The translations under genes were made by a program, and so were the position numbers. Shown in pieces: positions 17,509 through 25,695 of a stretch of 26,660 nt of DNA. The DNA lies in NCBI GenBank assembly GCA_023431205.1, contig JAEYXQ010000047.1:1-26660 (forward strand), read 5' to 3'. Below the pieces are notes generated by a model. The model had not been told where the DNA came from. It saw nothing but the letters and a program-made list of their open reading frames with translations, and made no database searches. The stretch's first letter is position 1, and each line of letters starts with the position of its first letter. This DNA is from Pseudomonadota bacterium (lineage in GTDB: Bacteria > Pseudomonadota > Alphaproteobacteria > Rhizobiales > Devosiaceae).

Positions 17509-19310
17509 CGGCTCCGGCCGAACAGGCGCTCGATATCCTTCTTCTTGAGCTCAACGTAGGTGGGCCGGCCATGGATGCACTGGCCGGAATGGGGCGTGCG
17601 CTCCATGTCGCGCAGGAGGGCGTTCATTTCGTCGACCCGCAGCCGCCGGCCGGAGCGGACCGAGCCGTGGCAGGCCATGCGGGCGATGATGGCTTCCATG
17701 CGGTTGCTGACGGCGGCGGTGGATTCCCATTCGGCGAGGCCGTCGGCGACGTCGTGGACCAGGCCCTCTATGTCGGAAGTCCCTAGAATTGCTGGGGTTT
17801 CCCGGACTGCGATGGCGCGGGGGCCGAAGCGTTCGAGGTGGAGGCCGTAGCTCTGGAGTTCGGCCGAGGCGTCTTCGAGGCGTTCGCAGTCTTCCTCCGG
17901 CAGTTCGACCACCACCGGAATCAGGTGGGCCTGGCTGGGGACGGTGCCGGTGGCGAGCTGGGCCTTAAACCGTTCATACACAAGGCGTTCGTGGGCGGCA
18001 TGCTGGTCCACAAGCAGCAGGCCCTCGCCGTTCTGGGCGATGATGAAGTTGTCGAACATCTGCGCCCGGGCGGCGCCCAGGGGGAATTCGGTGAGGGACG
18101 GGGAGGGCGTTTCGACCTCGATCCGGGCGCTCGGCTCGGACAGGCCGGGAAGGGATTCCGCAGGCGGTAAAGCGGAAAAACTGCTTGGGTTTCGTTCCCG
18201 CTGAAACCCGGCCTGCAGCGAATCCGGGACGGAGACGGGAGAAATTGCAGCCGTCTCGTAAACGGGGGTGGTGAAGGCGCCGAGCACGTCCTCGGCAACG
18301 CTGGTCGAGGCCTTGAAGCCGGCGGCGGTCAGCGCCTCGCCGATGGCCCGAATGACGGCACCGCGGACGCCGCCGGCGTCGCGGAAGCGGAGCTCGGCTT
18401 TGGTGGGATGGACATTGACGTCCACCTCGGCCGGGTCGACGGCGATGTAGAGCGCCATCACCGGGAAGCGGTCACGGAAGGTGTAGTCGGCATAGGCGGC
18501 GCGGACGGCACCCACCAGCACCTTGTCGCGTACCGAGCGGCCATTGACGAAGTAGAACTGCGACAGCGAATTGGCGCGGGTGTAGGTGGGCAGCCCGGCA
18601 AGCCCCGCCACCACCACGCCGTGGCGTGACAGGGCGAGCGGCACCGCGTTGCGGGCGAAGTCGTCACCGACGATTTGCGAGAGCCGGGCTTCGAGGGCGC
18701 GGGCGCCGCTCACCGCGGGCCAGCTCTGCGGCGTGCGGTCGGACCCGTTGAGGACGAAATGAATGCCCGGATTGGCCATGGCGAGGCGGCGCACCACATC
18801 GGTGATGGCAGCGGCTTCGGCGCGATCGGTCTTGAGAAATTTGAGCCGGGCCGGAGTGCGGGCGAAGAGGTGCTTCACCTCAACGACGGTGCCGCAGTTC
18901 ATCGCCACCGGCACCGGGCCGGTGCGGGTGCCATAGCGAAGGTCGAGACGGAGCCCGCTTTCCGCCTCCGCGCAGCGCGAAGCGATGGCGAGTTCGGCAA
19001 CCGAGCCGATGGAGGCCAGCGCCTCACCCCGGAAGCCGAGGGTGCGGATATCGTCGAGTTCGTCGGCACCGAGCTTGCTGGTGGCATGGCGCTCGACCGA
19101 GAGCAGCAGATCGGCCTGGTCCATGCCGCAGCCGTCGTCCTCGATGCGGATCAGCGTCTTGCCGCCGCCGGCGGTGGTGACGACGATGCGGGTGGCACCG
19201 GCATCGATGCTGTTCTCCACCAGCTCCTTGACGGCACTGGCCGGCCGCTCGACCACTTCGCCGGCAGCGATGCGGTTGATCAGGTCTTCGGGCAGCTGGC
19301 GGATGGACAC
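17505..19310 (-). CDS. mutL: DNA mismatch repair protein MutL, endonuclease type
   Basis: MutL links mismatch recognition by MutS to strand removal. The 601-residue protein has the GHKL ATPase motifs: ELVENSIDAGA (29-39), IRIEDDGCGMD, SVERHATSKL and LGFRGEALASIGSVA. A proline/serine-rich linker follows in the middle third. The C-terminal dimerisation domain carries the nicking endonuclease motif DQHAAHERLVYE (435-446; the DQHA-x2-E-x4-E pattern), with ACHGSVRSG and CIHGRPTYVEL near the end completing the metal site. It is therefore the self-nicking type found in bacteria without MutH. The GTG at 19310 is preceded by AGGAGA seven bases upstream. It is downstream of ubiA by 40 bases and overlaps the metallophosphoesterase start. 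Confidence 0.97.
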   Translation of the reverse strand: MSIRQLPEDLINRIAAGEVVERPASAVKELVENSIDAGATRIVVTTAGGGKTLIRIEDDGCGMDQADLLLSVERHATSKLGADELDDIRTLGFRGEALASIGSVAELAIASRCAEAESGLRLDLRYGTRTGPVPVAMNCGTVVEVKHLFARTPARLKFLKTDRAEAAAITDVVRRLAMANPGIHFVLNGSDRTPQSWPAVSGARALEARLSQIVGDDFARNAVPLALSRHGVVVAGLAGLPTYTRANSLSQFYFVNGRSVRDKVLVGAVRAAYADYTFRDRFPVMALYIAVDPAEVDVNVHPTKAELRFRDAGGVRGAVIRAIGEALTAAGFKASTSVAEDVLGAFTTPVYETAAISPVSVPDSLQAGFQRERNPSSFSALPPAESLPGLSEPSARIEVETPSPSLTEFPLGAARAQMFDNFIIAQNGEGLLLVDQHAAHERLVYERFKAQLATGTVPSQAHLIPVVVELPEEDCERLEDASAELQSYGLHLERFGPRAIAVRETPAILGTSDIEGLVHDVADGLAEWESTAAVSNRMEAIIARMACHGSVRSGRRLRVDEMNALLRDMERTPHSGQCIHGRPTYVELKKKDIERLFGRSR

Positions 19311-19350
19311 GGGCGATTCTCCTGGGGCGACTATACGACGCCCCGGTGCC

Positions 19351-20283
19351 TCACCACACCCACTCGGCAAGGAGCGCCAGCGTCAGCGCGATGCCGACAT
19401 AGTGGTTGTTCTTGAAGCGGAGGAGGGGATTGCCCGGCGCCTCGACGTCGACGGTCTGCACCTGCCAGGCGAGCAGGCCTGCGGCTACGAGCGAAAGCAC
19501 CGCAAAGACCACGCCGGCTCCGGCCCACAGGGCGGCGATCATCCACAGCACGAAAGCGCCGGCATAGAAGCCGGCAACGATGGGGCGGGTGCGCGACCCG
19601 AAGAGCCGGGCGGTCGAGCGCACTCCGATCAGCGCATCGTCCTCGATGTCCTGCAGCGCGTAGATGGTGTCATAGCCGATGACCCAGAGGATGCAGCCCA
19701 GATAGAGCAGCAGCGCCGGCGGGGCGATGCCGCCGGTTTGGCTGGTCCAGCCAACCAGGGCGCCCCAGGAGAAGGCCAGCCCGAGGAAAAGCTGCGGCCA
19801 CCAGGTGATCCGCTTCATGAACGGGTAGATGGCGACCAGCACCAGCGAGGCGATTCCGGCCCAGACGGTGAAGCGGTTGAACTGGAACAGGATCACTGAA
19901 GCCAGCAGCGCCTGAGCCACGAGGAAGGCGAGGGCATCGCGGGCAGTGACCTGGCCGGAGGGAATCGGGCGCGAGCGGGTGCGGGCCACCTTCATGTCGA
20001 TGTCGCGGTCGACGATGTCGTTGAAGGTGCAGCCGGCGCCTCGCATCAGGATGGCGCCGACCAGCATCAGCACCGCCGCCCACCAGTCGAAGCCCTGCTC
20101 CGGATAGGCAACCGCGGCAAGGCCAAGGCTCCAGGCACAGGGCCAGAACAGCAACCAAAGGCCGATCGGCCGGTCCCAGCGGGCGAGGCGCGCATAGGGC
20201 TTGAGCCAGTCCGGGGCATGGCGGTCCACCCAGTTGCCGGCCTGGGCGTCGGCAACGGAGCCAGTGGGATTTTGGTCGGTCAT
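19351..20283 (-). CDS. ubiA: 4-hydroxybenzoate polyprenyltransferase UbiA
   Basis: UbiA is the inner-membrane enzyme that prenylates 4-hydroxybenzoate in ubiquinone synthesis (EC 2.5.1.39). The 310-residue protein has about eight hydrophobic segments and both Asp-rich Mg-prenyl-diphosphate motifs: FNDIVDRDIDMKVARTRSRP (87-106) and YDTIYALQDIEDDALIGVRSTA (204-225). RPIGLWLLFWPCAW near residues 38-51 is typical of the proteobacterial family. The ATG at 20283 starts the family similarity. It is the first gene of a reverse operon with mutL and the metallophosphoesterase. A repeat dimer lies 55 bases upstream of its start, in the gap to divergent rsmE. Confidence 0.96.
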   Translation of the reverse strand: MTDQNPTGSVADAQAGNWVDRHAPDWLKPYARLARWDRPIGLWLLFWPCAWSLGLAAVAYPEQGFDWWAAVLMLVGAILMRGAGCTFNDIVDRDIDMKVARTRSRPIPSGQVTARDALAFLVAQALLASVILFQFNRFTVWAGIASLVLVAIYPFMKRITWWPQLFLGLAFSWGALVGWTSQTGGIAPPALLLYLGCILWVIGYDTIYALQDIEDDALIGVRSTARLFGSRTRPIVAGFYAGAFVLWMIAALWAGAGVVFAVLSLVAAGLLAWQVQTVDVEAPGNPLLRFKNNHYVGIALTLALLAEWVW

Positions 20284-20337
20284 GTTGAGCGCCTCGATAC
20301 GTCAGCGCAGGTCTACAGGGTGGTGGGCTCTGCGAGA

Positions 20338-20449
20338 ACCCCCTCCCAGCCTCTCCCGCAAGGGGGCAGGTGGGCTCCACTCGTTGGCACGATCCAGTGC
20401 TACCCACCGCATTCACCCTCCCCCTTTCGGGGAGGGCCGGGGAGGGGGG
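20338..20449 (+). repeat. BIME-like dimer: two inverted palindromic repeats with a conserved linker
   Basis: Head repeat E (20339-20372; CCCCCTCCCAGCC...CCCGCAAGGGGG) and inverted repeat F (20416-20449; arms CCCTCCCC 20416-20423 and GGGGAGGG 20429-20436) flank a linker that reads GGCTCCACTCGTTGGCACGATC and ends ATTCA. The same arrangement, on the other strand, is found at 22811-22920. It lies between the divergent ubiA and rsmE starts, so it occupies their shared promoter region. No T-run follows either hairpin. Confidence 0.8.
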
Positions 20450-20495
20450 ATGCAGCAAGCTGGCAGGTCAGCGTGTTGGAAGATATGTTGCCGCC

Positions 20496-21245
20496 ATGCC
20501 CCGTACCCATGCCAGCCTGCCGCGTCTCTTCGTTGATCCTGACCTTGCCGCCGGTGGCGAGATCATCCTCAACAAGGACCAGTCGCTCTACCTCGCCGCG
20601 GTGCTGCGCAAGTCGGTGGGCGACGAGGTGGTGGTGTTCAACGGCCGTGACGGCGCCTGGCTGGCGCGGCTGACTGCCGACAGCAAGAAGTCGGTCGCGC
20701 TCGGGCTGGTCGAGCAGATTGCGGCGCAGACCCCGCGGCTCGACCTCTGGTATGGGTTGGCTCCGCTCAAGACCGAGCGGCTCGATTATGTGGTGCAGAA
20801 GGCGACCGAAATGGGCGTCGGTACCCTGCAGCCGGTGTTGACGCGCTTCACCCAGGTCAGCCGGGTCAAACACGACAAGCTGCTGGCCAACGCCATCGAG
20901 GCGGCCGAGCAGTGCGAGGTGCTGACTGTCCCCCATGTCGCACCCGAGGTGACACTTGACCAACTGCTGGACCGCTGGGCGGATGATCATGCCGGCCGCC
21001 GGCTTGTCTTCGCCGATGAAGGCGAGCCATCGTCCTCGGCGCTGGGGACGCTGCAGTCGCTCGCCGGTGGGCGAGTGGGCTTGCTGGTCGGGCCGGAGGG
21101 CGGCTTTTCGGACGCGGAGCGCGAGCGACTCCGCGCCCTCGATTTCGTGGTGCCGATCAGTCTTGGGCCGCGTATCCTGCGCGCCGACACCGCCGCCGTG
21201 GCAGCGCTGGCCCTTATTCAGGCAACCATCGGTGACTGGCGATAA
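20496..21245 (+). CDS. rsmE: 16S rRNA (uracil-1498-N3)-methyltransferase RsmE
   Basis: RsmE methylates N3 of U1498 in 16S rRNA in the assembled small subunit (EC 2.1.1.193). The 249-residue protein has an N-terminal PUA-like domain (LPRLFVDPDL, QSLYLAAVLRKSVGDEV) and a C-terminal SPOUT methyltransferase domain. The S-adenosylmethionine-binding knot is built from VGLLVGPEGGFSDAE (194-208) and SLGPRILRADTAAVAAL (222-238). KTERLDYVVQKATEMGV (92-108) is characteristic. The ATG at 20496 starts the family similarity; the open frame continues upstream only into the palindromic repeat. No strong ribosome binding site is visible. Confidence 0.95.
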   Translation: MPRTHASLPRLFVDPDLAAGGEIILNKDQSLYLAAVLRKSVGDEVVVFNGRDGAWLARLTADSKKSVALGLVEQIAAQTPRLDLWYGLAPLKTERLDYVVQKATEMGVGTLQPVLTRFTQVSRVKHDKLLANAIEAAEQCEVLTVPHVAPEVTLDQLLDRWADDHAGRRLVFADEGEPSSSALGTLQSLAGGRVGLLVGPEGGFSDAERERLRALDFVVPISLGPRILRADTAAVAALALIQATIGDWR

Positions 21246-21252
21246 AACGCGT

Positions 21253-21280
21253 TTGCTTTCGACCGACGCAACGCTATGTT
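21253..21280 (+). promoter_or_regulatory. Candidate sigma-70-type promoter for gshA
   Basis: TTGCTT (21253-21258) and TATGTT (21275-21280) are spaced by 16 bases in the short gap between rsmE and gshA, 36 bases before the gshA ATG. The match to housekeeping promoters is reasonable but was made by eye only. Confidence 0.4.
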
Positions 21281-21315
21281 CGCGCCCGCATTTGCCCCCG
21301 TAACCAGAGGACTAC

Positions 21316-22686
21316 ATGGCCGGCGCCGACTCCCACTCTCCGCAGATCGAATCCCGTGCCGACCTGATCGAGGCACTGGCGCGGGGTGCCAAACCTGCAG
21401 ACCAGTGGCGCATCGGCACCGAGCACGAAAAGCACGTCTTCCATACCGATCCGCTGCGGCCGGTGACGTATGAGGGGGAGCAGGGGATCCGCGCCCTGTT
21501 GACGGGCATCGAAAAGGCCACGGGCTGGCACCCCTTCTATGACGGCGACAACCCGATCGGGCTGAGGAACGATGAGGTCGCGGGCGGCATCTCGCTCGAG
21601 CCGGGTGGCCAGTTCGAACTCTCCGGGGCGCCGCAGAACGACCTGCACGGCACCGCCGAGGAGATGGGCGAGCACCTGCGTGTGGCCCGCTCCGTCGCCG
21701 AGCCGCTCGATATCCATTTCCTTGGCCTCGGGGTCACCCCGCTCTGGGCGGTCAAGGACATTCCGGCAATGCCGAAGTCCCGCTACGGCATCATGGCGCC
21801 GTATATGGACAGCAAGGGCGCGCTCGGCACCTCGATGATGTTCCGTTCAGCCACCGTTCAGACCAATCTCGACTTCTCGAGCGAAGCGGACATGGTCAAG
21901 AAGTTCCGGGTGTCGCTGGCGCTGCAGCCGGTGGCAACGGCACTGTTCGCCAACTCGCCGTTCTCGGAAGGACGCGACACCGGCTATCTCAGCTATCGCA
22001 GCCAGATCTGGCTCGACACGGACCCGGATCGCACCGGCATGCTGCCCTTCGTCTTCGATGAAGGCTTCGGCTTCGAGCAATATGTCGACTACGCTCTCGA
22101 CGTGCCGATGTATTTTGTCATTCGCGACGGCAAATACGTCAACGTTGCCGGCGAGAGCTTCCGCGCCTTCCTCAAGGGCGAGTTGCCGCAATTGCCCGGC
22201 GACCTGCCAACGGTGAAGGACTGGGAGGATCATCTCTCGACCATCTTCCCCGAAGTCCGGCTGAAGCAGTATCTCGAGATGCGCGGCGCCGACATGGGCG
22301 ACGAGGCCTCGGTGACGGCGCTGTCGGCCTTCTGGACCGGGCTGCTTTACGATGAGGTTTCGCTCGAAGCGGCCTATGAGCTGATCGAACCCTGGACCAG
22401 CGACCAGCGGGAGCACCTGCGCCGCGAGGCGCCGCGGCTGGGGCTGATGACACCCCATGACCGCTCCAACCTGTTCGACGTTGCCGCCCAGGCGGTGGGG
22501 ATTGCCGAAGCGGGCCTGGTGCGGCGCGGCCGCCGCAATGCCGCCGGCAAGGACGAGACCATCTACCTCGCGCCGCTGGAAGAAGTGATCCAGACAGCTC
22601 AGACGCCGGCCGAACGCTGGCTCGAGCGCTTCCGCGGCGACTGGAACGGGGATCTGACGCGGATCTTCCGCGAGGCGGAGCTGTAG
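21316..22686 (+). CDS. gshA: Glutamate-cysteine ligase (GCS2 / plant-type family)
   Basis: GshA joins glutamate and cysteine with ATP (EC 6.3.2.2), the first step of glutathione synthesis. The 456-residue protein resembles the alphaproteobacterial and plant type, not E. coli GshA. It has WRIGTEHEKHVF (31-42), a family signature with ATP/Mg ligands, followed by ISLEPGGQFELSGAP, PKSRYGIMAPYM, MMFRSATVQTNLDFSSE and LANSPFSEG-like segments. The ATG at 21316 is preceded by AGAGGA. Upstream is a candidate promoter. Downstream, before the next gene, lie tandem palindromic repeats, so read-through transcripts would end in strong GC-rich hairpins. Confidence 0.95.
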   Translation: MAGADSHSPQIESRADLIEALARGAKPADQWRIGTEHEKHVFHTDPLRPVTYEGEQGIRALLTGIEKATGWHPFYDGDNPIGLRNDEVAGGISLEPGGQFELSGAPQNDLHGTAEEMGEHLRVARSVAEPLDIHFLGLGVTPLWAVKDIPAMPKSRYGIMAPYMDSKGALGTSMMFRSATVQTNLDFSSEADMVKKFRVSLALQPVATALFANSPFSEGRDTGYLSYRSQIWLDTDPDRTGMLPFVFDEGFGFEQYVDYALDVPMYFVIRDGKYVNVAGESFRAFLKGELPQLPGDLPTVKDWEDHLSTIFPEVRLKQYLEMRGADMGDEASVTALSAFWTGLLYDEVSLEAAYELIEPWTSDQREHLRREAPRLGLMTPHDRSNLFDVAAQAVGIAEAGLVRRGRRNAAGKDETIYLAPLEEVIQTAQTPAERWLERFRGDWNGDLTRIFREAEL

Positions 22687-22740
22687 GGCTCCACTCCTGC
22701 CGAACCCCCTCCCCAGCCCTCCCCGCAAGGGGGAGGGTGT
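22687..22740 (+). repeat. Palindromic repeat A
   Basis: The unit begins GGCTCCACTCCTGCCGAA directly after the gshA stop, then CCCCCTCCCC, AGCCCTCCCC, GCAAGGGGGAGGGTGT. It is nearly identical to B. Confidence 0.85.
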
Positions 22741-22793
22741 GGCCCCGCTCTGTTGGAGGATGGTGCCACAGATGTCCGCGGTTTATCCGCGAC

Positions 22794-22846
22794 GGCTCCC
22801 CTCCTGCCGACCCCCTCCCCAGCCCTCCCCGCAAGGGGGGAGGGTG
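22794..22846 (+). repeat. Palindromic repeat B
   Basis: A near-copy of A in the same orientation (GGCTCCCCTCCTGCCGA, then the same core with one extra G). With C it forms a head-to-head dimer resembling that upstream of rsmE. Confidence 0.85.
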
Positions 22847-22849
22847 AAT

Positions 22850-23254
22850 TCAGTGGTTGTGGCGTGATCGTGCCACCGAGTGGAGGTCACCCTCCCCCTT
22901 GCGGGAGGGCAGGGAGGGGGTTGTTTCGGCAAGCGCTGTCTGAACGACCTGAAACACGCCCTCGCCGTTGCTCATCACCTCGGCATTGGTGAAGCGTAAG
23001 ACCCTGTAGCCGCGGGACCGCAGGTAGGCGTCCCGGCCCTGGTCAGCGACGAGCGCTGTGTCGCTGTAGTGCGTGTCGCCATCCACTTCGATCACCAGAC
23101 GGGCAGCGTGGCAGGCGAAGTCGACGACGTAGGGACCAAGTGCGACCTGCTTGCGGAAATGGTGGCCGGCATGGCGCAGGGGCCAGATGAGGCGCCAGAA
23201 GCGGATTTCCGCCGAAGTCGGATTCCGGCGCAAGCGTTGTGCTCTTGTCGGCAT
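22850..23254 (-). CDS. DUF559 domain protein, Vsr-like endonuclease fold
   Basis: The 134-residue protein is a DUF559 member related to very-short-patch (Vsr) endonucleases. It has SAEIRFWRLI (15-24), FRKQVALGPYVVDFACHAARLVIEVDGDTHY (from about 34) and GYRVLRFTNAEVMSNGEGVFQ. Candidate catalytic residues are the Asp of VDF and the Glu/Asp of IEVDG. Its sequence aligns without gaps over 104 residues with the domain inserted in cobN, with about 50 identities by hand count. The ATG at 23254 directly abuts repeat D; the open frame upstream is antisense to purD and unlikely to be real. The last 20 or so residues are encoded by repeat C and its flank. Substrate and function are unknown. It may be the nuclease partner of the repeats. 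Confidence 0.85.
   Translation of the reverse strand: MPTRAQRLRRNPTSAEIRFWRLIWPLRHAGHHFRKQVALGPYVVDFACHAARLVIEVDGDTHYSDTALVADQGRDAYLRSRGYRVLRFTNAEVMSNGEGVFQVVQTALAETTPSLPSRKGEGDLHSVARSRHNH
22889..22920 (-). repeat. Palindromic repeat C, inverted
   Basis: Reverse-complement orientation (ACCCTCCCCCTTGCGGGAGGG, then a G-rich arm). It is read through by the DUF559 gene as PSLPSRKGEG near its C-terminus. The linker to B contains GTGGCACGATC on the reverse strand, as in the rsmE dimer. Confidence 0.85.
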
Positions 23255-23258
23255 CGAA

Positions 23259-23310
23259 CCCCCTCCCCAACCCTCCCCACAAGGGGGAGGGTGTGGCTCC
23301 AATCTGTTGC
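23259..23310 (+). repeat. Palindromic repeat D
   Basis: CCCCCTCCCCAACCCTCCCC, then ACAAGGGGGAGGGTGTGGC and a 3' flank shared with A (TCTGTTG). It begins four bases from the DUF559 start codon and forms an inverted pair with C around that gene. Confidence 0.82.
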
Positions 23311-23399
23311 AGCAGGCTGGTAGAAGCAATCCCAGCCCCTCCCGCCCTTGCCACACCCTCCCATCTCGTGCATCACGCCGCCAACACACGGAGGTGCGG

Positions 23400-24674
23400 A
23401 TGCGGGTGCTGGTGATCGGTTCGGGCGGGCGCGAGCATGCGCTGGCGTGGAAGCTGGCGCAGTCCGCCAAGGTCGACGCGCTGTTCATTGCACCGGGCAA
23501 TGGTGGCACCGCTGCCGTGGCCGAAAACCGCGACATCGACATCACCGACCATGACGCGGTGATCGCGCTCTGCCGGTCGGAAAGCATCGACTTCGTGGTG
23601 GTTGGACCCGACGCGCAGGTGGTGGCAGGGCTCGGCGACGATCTGCGGGCGGCGGGCATCGACTGCTTCTGCCCATCGAAAGCGGCGGGGCAGCTGGAAG
23701 GCTCCAAGGGCTTCACCAAGGCCCTGTGCGACGAGATGGGCATCCCAACGGCCCGCTATGCGCGCTTCGACAACGAGGCAGACGCGCTGGCCTATGTCTA
23801 TGCCGAAGGCGCTCCCATCGTGATCAAGGCCGACGGGCTTGCGGCCGGCAAGGGCGTCACCGTGGCCATGACCCTGGAAGAAGCGGAGGCGGCCATCGCC
23901 GACTGTTGCGCCGGCGCCTTTGGGCAATCCGGCGCCGAAGTGGTGGTTGAGGAGTTCATGGAGGGCGAGGAGGTCAGCCTGTTCGTGCTCAGTGACGGCA
24001 CCGACATCCTGCCGCTGACCACCGCGCAGGACCACAAGCGCGCCTTCGATGGCGACCAGGGGCCGAATACCGGCGGCATGGGCGCCTATTCGCCGGCACC
24101 GGTGCTGACCCGGGAGCTTTACGACCGCGCCATCAGCGAGATCATCCTCCCCACGGTCAAGGGCCTGGCGGCTCGCGGCACGCCCTATCGCGGCGTGCTG
24201 TATGCCGGGCTGATGCTGACCGCCGATGGCCCCAAGCTCGTGGAGTACAACGCCCGCTTCGGCGACCCCGAGTGTCAGGTGATGATGATGCGGCTCGACA
24301 GCGACCTGCTGGAGCTGCTGCATGCCTCGGCCACGGGCAGTCTCAAGGGCATGGACGTGCGTTGGAAGGATGCGTGGGCGCTGACGGTGATCCTGGCGAC
24401 CAAGGGCTATCCCGGCAGCTACGGCAAGGGCTCCGAGATCCGCGGACTGGAAATGATCGACGATCCTGAGGTCCAGGTCTTCCATGCCGGAACGCGCCGC
24501 GACGGCGGGCGTTTAGTTGCTGCCGGCGGGCGCGTGCTCAACGTCACGGCGCTCGGAACCACGGTGAAAGACGCGAGAGACCGTGCTTACCGATGCCTGG
24601 ACAAGATTGACTGGCCGGAAGGCTTTAGCCGCAGCGACATCGGCTGGCGCGAAATCAGCCGTTCCGGCCCCTGA
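23400..24674 (+). CDS. purD: Phosphoribosylamine-glycine ligase (GAR synthetase)
   Basis: PurD ligates glycine to phosphoribosylamine with ATP (EC 6.3.4.13), the second step of purine synthesis. The 424-residue protein is of normal length. Motifs: VIGSGGREHALAWKL (5-19), the ATP-grasp segment PIVIKADGLAAGKGVTVA (139-156), QDHKRAFDGDQGPNTGGMGAYSPAP (210-234) and LVEYNARFGDPECQVMMMRL (280-299). The ATG at 23400 follows CGGAGG at good spacing. The same frame is open upstream into repeat D, but that part is not PurD-like. Its promoter must lie in or next to the repeat cluster, because the region between the DUF559 gene and purD is only about 145 bases and begins with repeat D. Confidence 0.97.
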   Translation: MRVLVIGSGGREHALAWKLAQSAKVDALFIAPGNGGTAAVAENRDIDITDHDAVIALCRSESIDFVVVGPDAQVVAGLGDDLRAAGIDCFCPSKAAGQLEGSKGFTKALCDEMGIPTARYARFDNEADALAYVYAEGAPIVIKADGLAAGKGVTVAMTLEEAEAAIADCCAGAFGQSGAEVVVEEFMEGEEVSLFVLSDGTDILPLTTAQDHKRAFDGDQGPNTGGMGAYSPAPVLTRELYDRAISEIILPTVKGLAARGTPYRGVLYAGLMLTADGPKLVEYNARFGDPECQVMMMRLDSDLLELLHASATGSLKGMDVRWKDAWALTVILATKGYPGSYGKGSEIRGLEMIDDPEVQVFHAGTRRDGGRLVAAGGRVLNVTALGTTVKDARDRAYRCLDKIDWPEGFSRSDIGWREISRSGP

Positions 24675-24813
24675 ACCCTTTTTCAATCTCACGCGCCTAA
24701 CCTACCTCCGGTCCGTAGTCGAGGAGGCGCCGTCGCCCCGACCGCTCACGCCGCTGCAACTGCGCGGCAAGCGGCTGATCGAGCGGCTGCGCTCCAAGGG
24801 CAAGGAGCGGGGC

Positions 24814-25695
24814 ATGAGCACGGTTTCAGGTCCGCGTATCGGGGTGGCGCTGGGTGGCGGTTCGGCCCGCGGCCTGACCCATATTCCCTATATCGAGGCC
24901 ATGGACGAGCTGGGGCTGAAGCCGTCGGTGATTGCAGGCACCTCGATCGGTGCGCTGATCGGGGCTGGCTGGGCTGCCGGCATGACCGGCAAGGAGTTGC
25001 GCGAGCACTCGTTCCAGGTGCTGGGCACCATGCGCATCATCGCCGGCCGGCTGTGGAGCCACCATGTCCGCGGGCTATCCGGCCTGTTCAAAACCGGCCT
25101 GTCGGTGCAGCTCGATGCGACCAGCATCGTCGATGCCTTCACGCCCGGCAATTTTCCGAACGAGTTCAAGGACCTCAAGGTGCCGCTCTATGTGGTGGCG
25201 ACCGATTTCCAGTCCTGGCACCAGACGGTGTTCAACTCCGGCGCGCTGCGGCCGGCGGTGGCGGCTTCGATCGCCATCCCATCGCTGTTCAAGCCGGTGG
25301 TGCACGCCAACCACGTGCTGGTGGATGGCAGCGTGGTGAACCCGCTGCCGCTCGACCAGGCCGACATCGACACCGATTTCCTGATCGGCATCGACGTCAA
25401 TGGCGATCCGTCCGAGGGGCTGTTCAAGACCGACCACCGTCCGCTCGACGTCTGGTTCGGCGCCGCGCAGATCATGATGCACTCGCTGATCGCCCATCAG
25501 ATGGCGGCATATCCCCCCGACGTCTATGTGCGACCGCACGTGGCCCGGTTCGGGGCACACGAATTCTGGCGCGTGCGCGAGATCCTCAACCATGTCGATG
25601 CCGAAAAGGACCGCTTCAAGCGGATCATCGAGCAGAAGATGGAAGACTACATCGCCGAGCGGGAGCCGGTGATCGACAGCAATCCCGGCCGCTAG
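24814..25695 (+). CDS. Patatin-like phospholipase family protein
   Basis: The 293-residue protein has the patatin catalytic elements: the oxyanion loop VALGGGSARGLTHI (11-24), the nucleophile Ser44 in AGTSIGALIGAGWA (41-54) and the dyad Asp171 in VDGSVVNPLP (170-179). It is of the bacterial RssA-like type and lacks a signal peptide, so it probably acts on lipids in the cytoplasm or at the inner face of the membrane. The ATG at 24814 has AAGGAG upstream. The frame is open further upstream with a basic stretch (RGKRLIERLRSKGKERG), so a longer start cannot be excluded. The 139 bases between purD and this start show no terminator. Its stop shares CTAG with the stop of convergent tadA. Confidence 0.9.
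   Translation: MSTVSGPRIGVALGGGSARGLTHIPYIEAMDELGLKPSVIAGTSIGALIGAGWAAGMTGKELREHSFQVLGTMRIIAGRLWSHHVRGLSGLFKTGLSVQLDATSIVDAFTPGNFPNEFKDLKVPLYVVATDFQSWHQTVFNSGALRPAVAASIAIPSLFKPVVHANHVLVDGSVVNPLPLDQADIDTDFLIGIDVNGDPSEGLFKTDHRPLDVWFGAAQIMMHSLIAHQMAAYPPDVYVRPHVARFGAHEFWRVREILNHVDAEKDRFKRIIEQKMEDYIAEREPVIDSNPGR

Larger units (their letters stand above)
22687..23310. mobile_element. Repeat cluster carrying a free-standing DUF559 gene
   Basis: Between gshA and purD lie four copies of the palindromic repeat in the order A, B (same orientation), C (inverted), DUF559 gene (reverse strand), D (A orientation). C and D bracket the gene as an inverted pair, as R3 and R4 do in cobN. A and B share a further 5' flank (GGCTCC-x-CTCCTGCCGA). 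A and D share a 3' flank (GGGTGTGGC-x-CC...TCTGTTG). No target-site duplication could be identified, so the element's limits are approximate. Confidence 0.65.

Noticed and set aside
20338..20449. GC-rich hairpins as rho-independent terminators
   Set aside because: No T-run follows the stems, copies lie inside cobN and before gene starts, and flanking linkers are conserved, which fits a repeat family better.
22687..23310. CRISPR-like array
   Set aside because: Repeats are in mixed orientation, spacing is irregular, and the sequence between copies is itself conserved.
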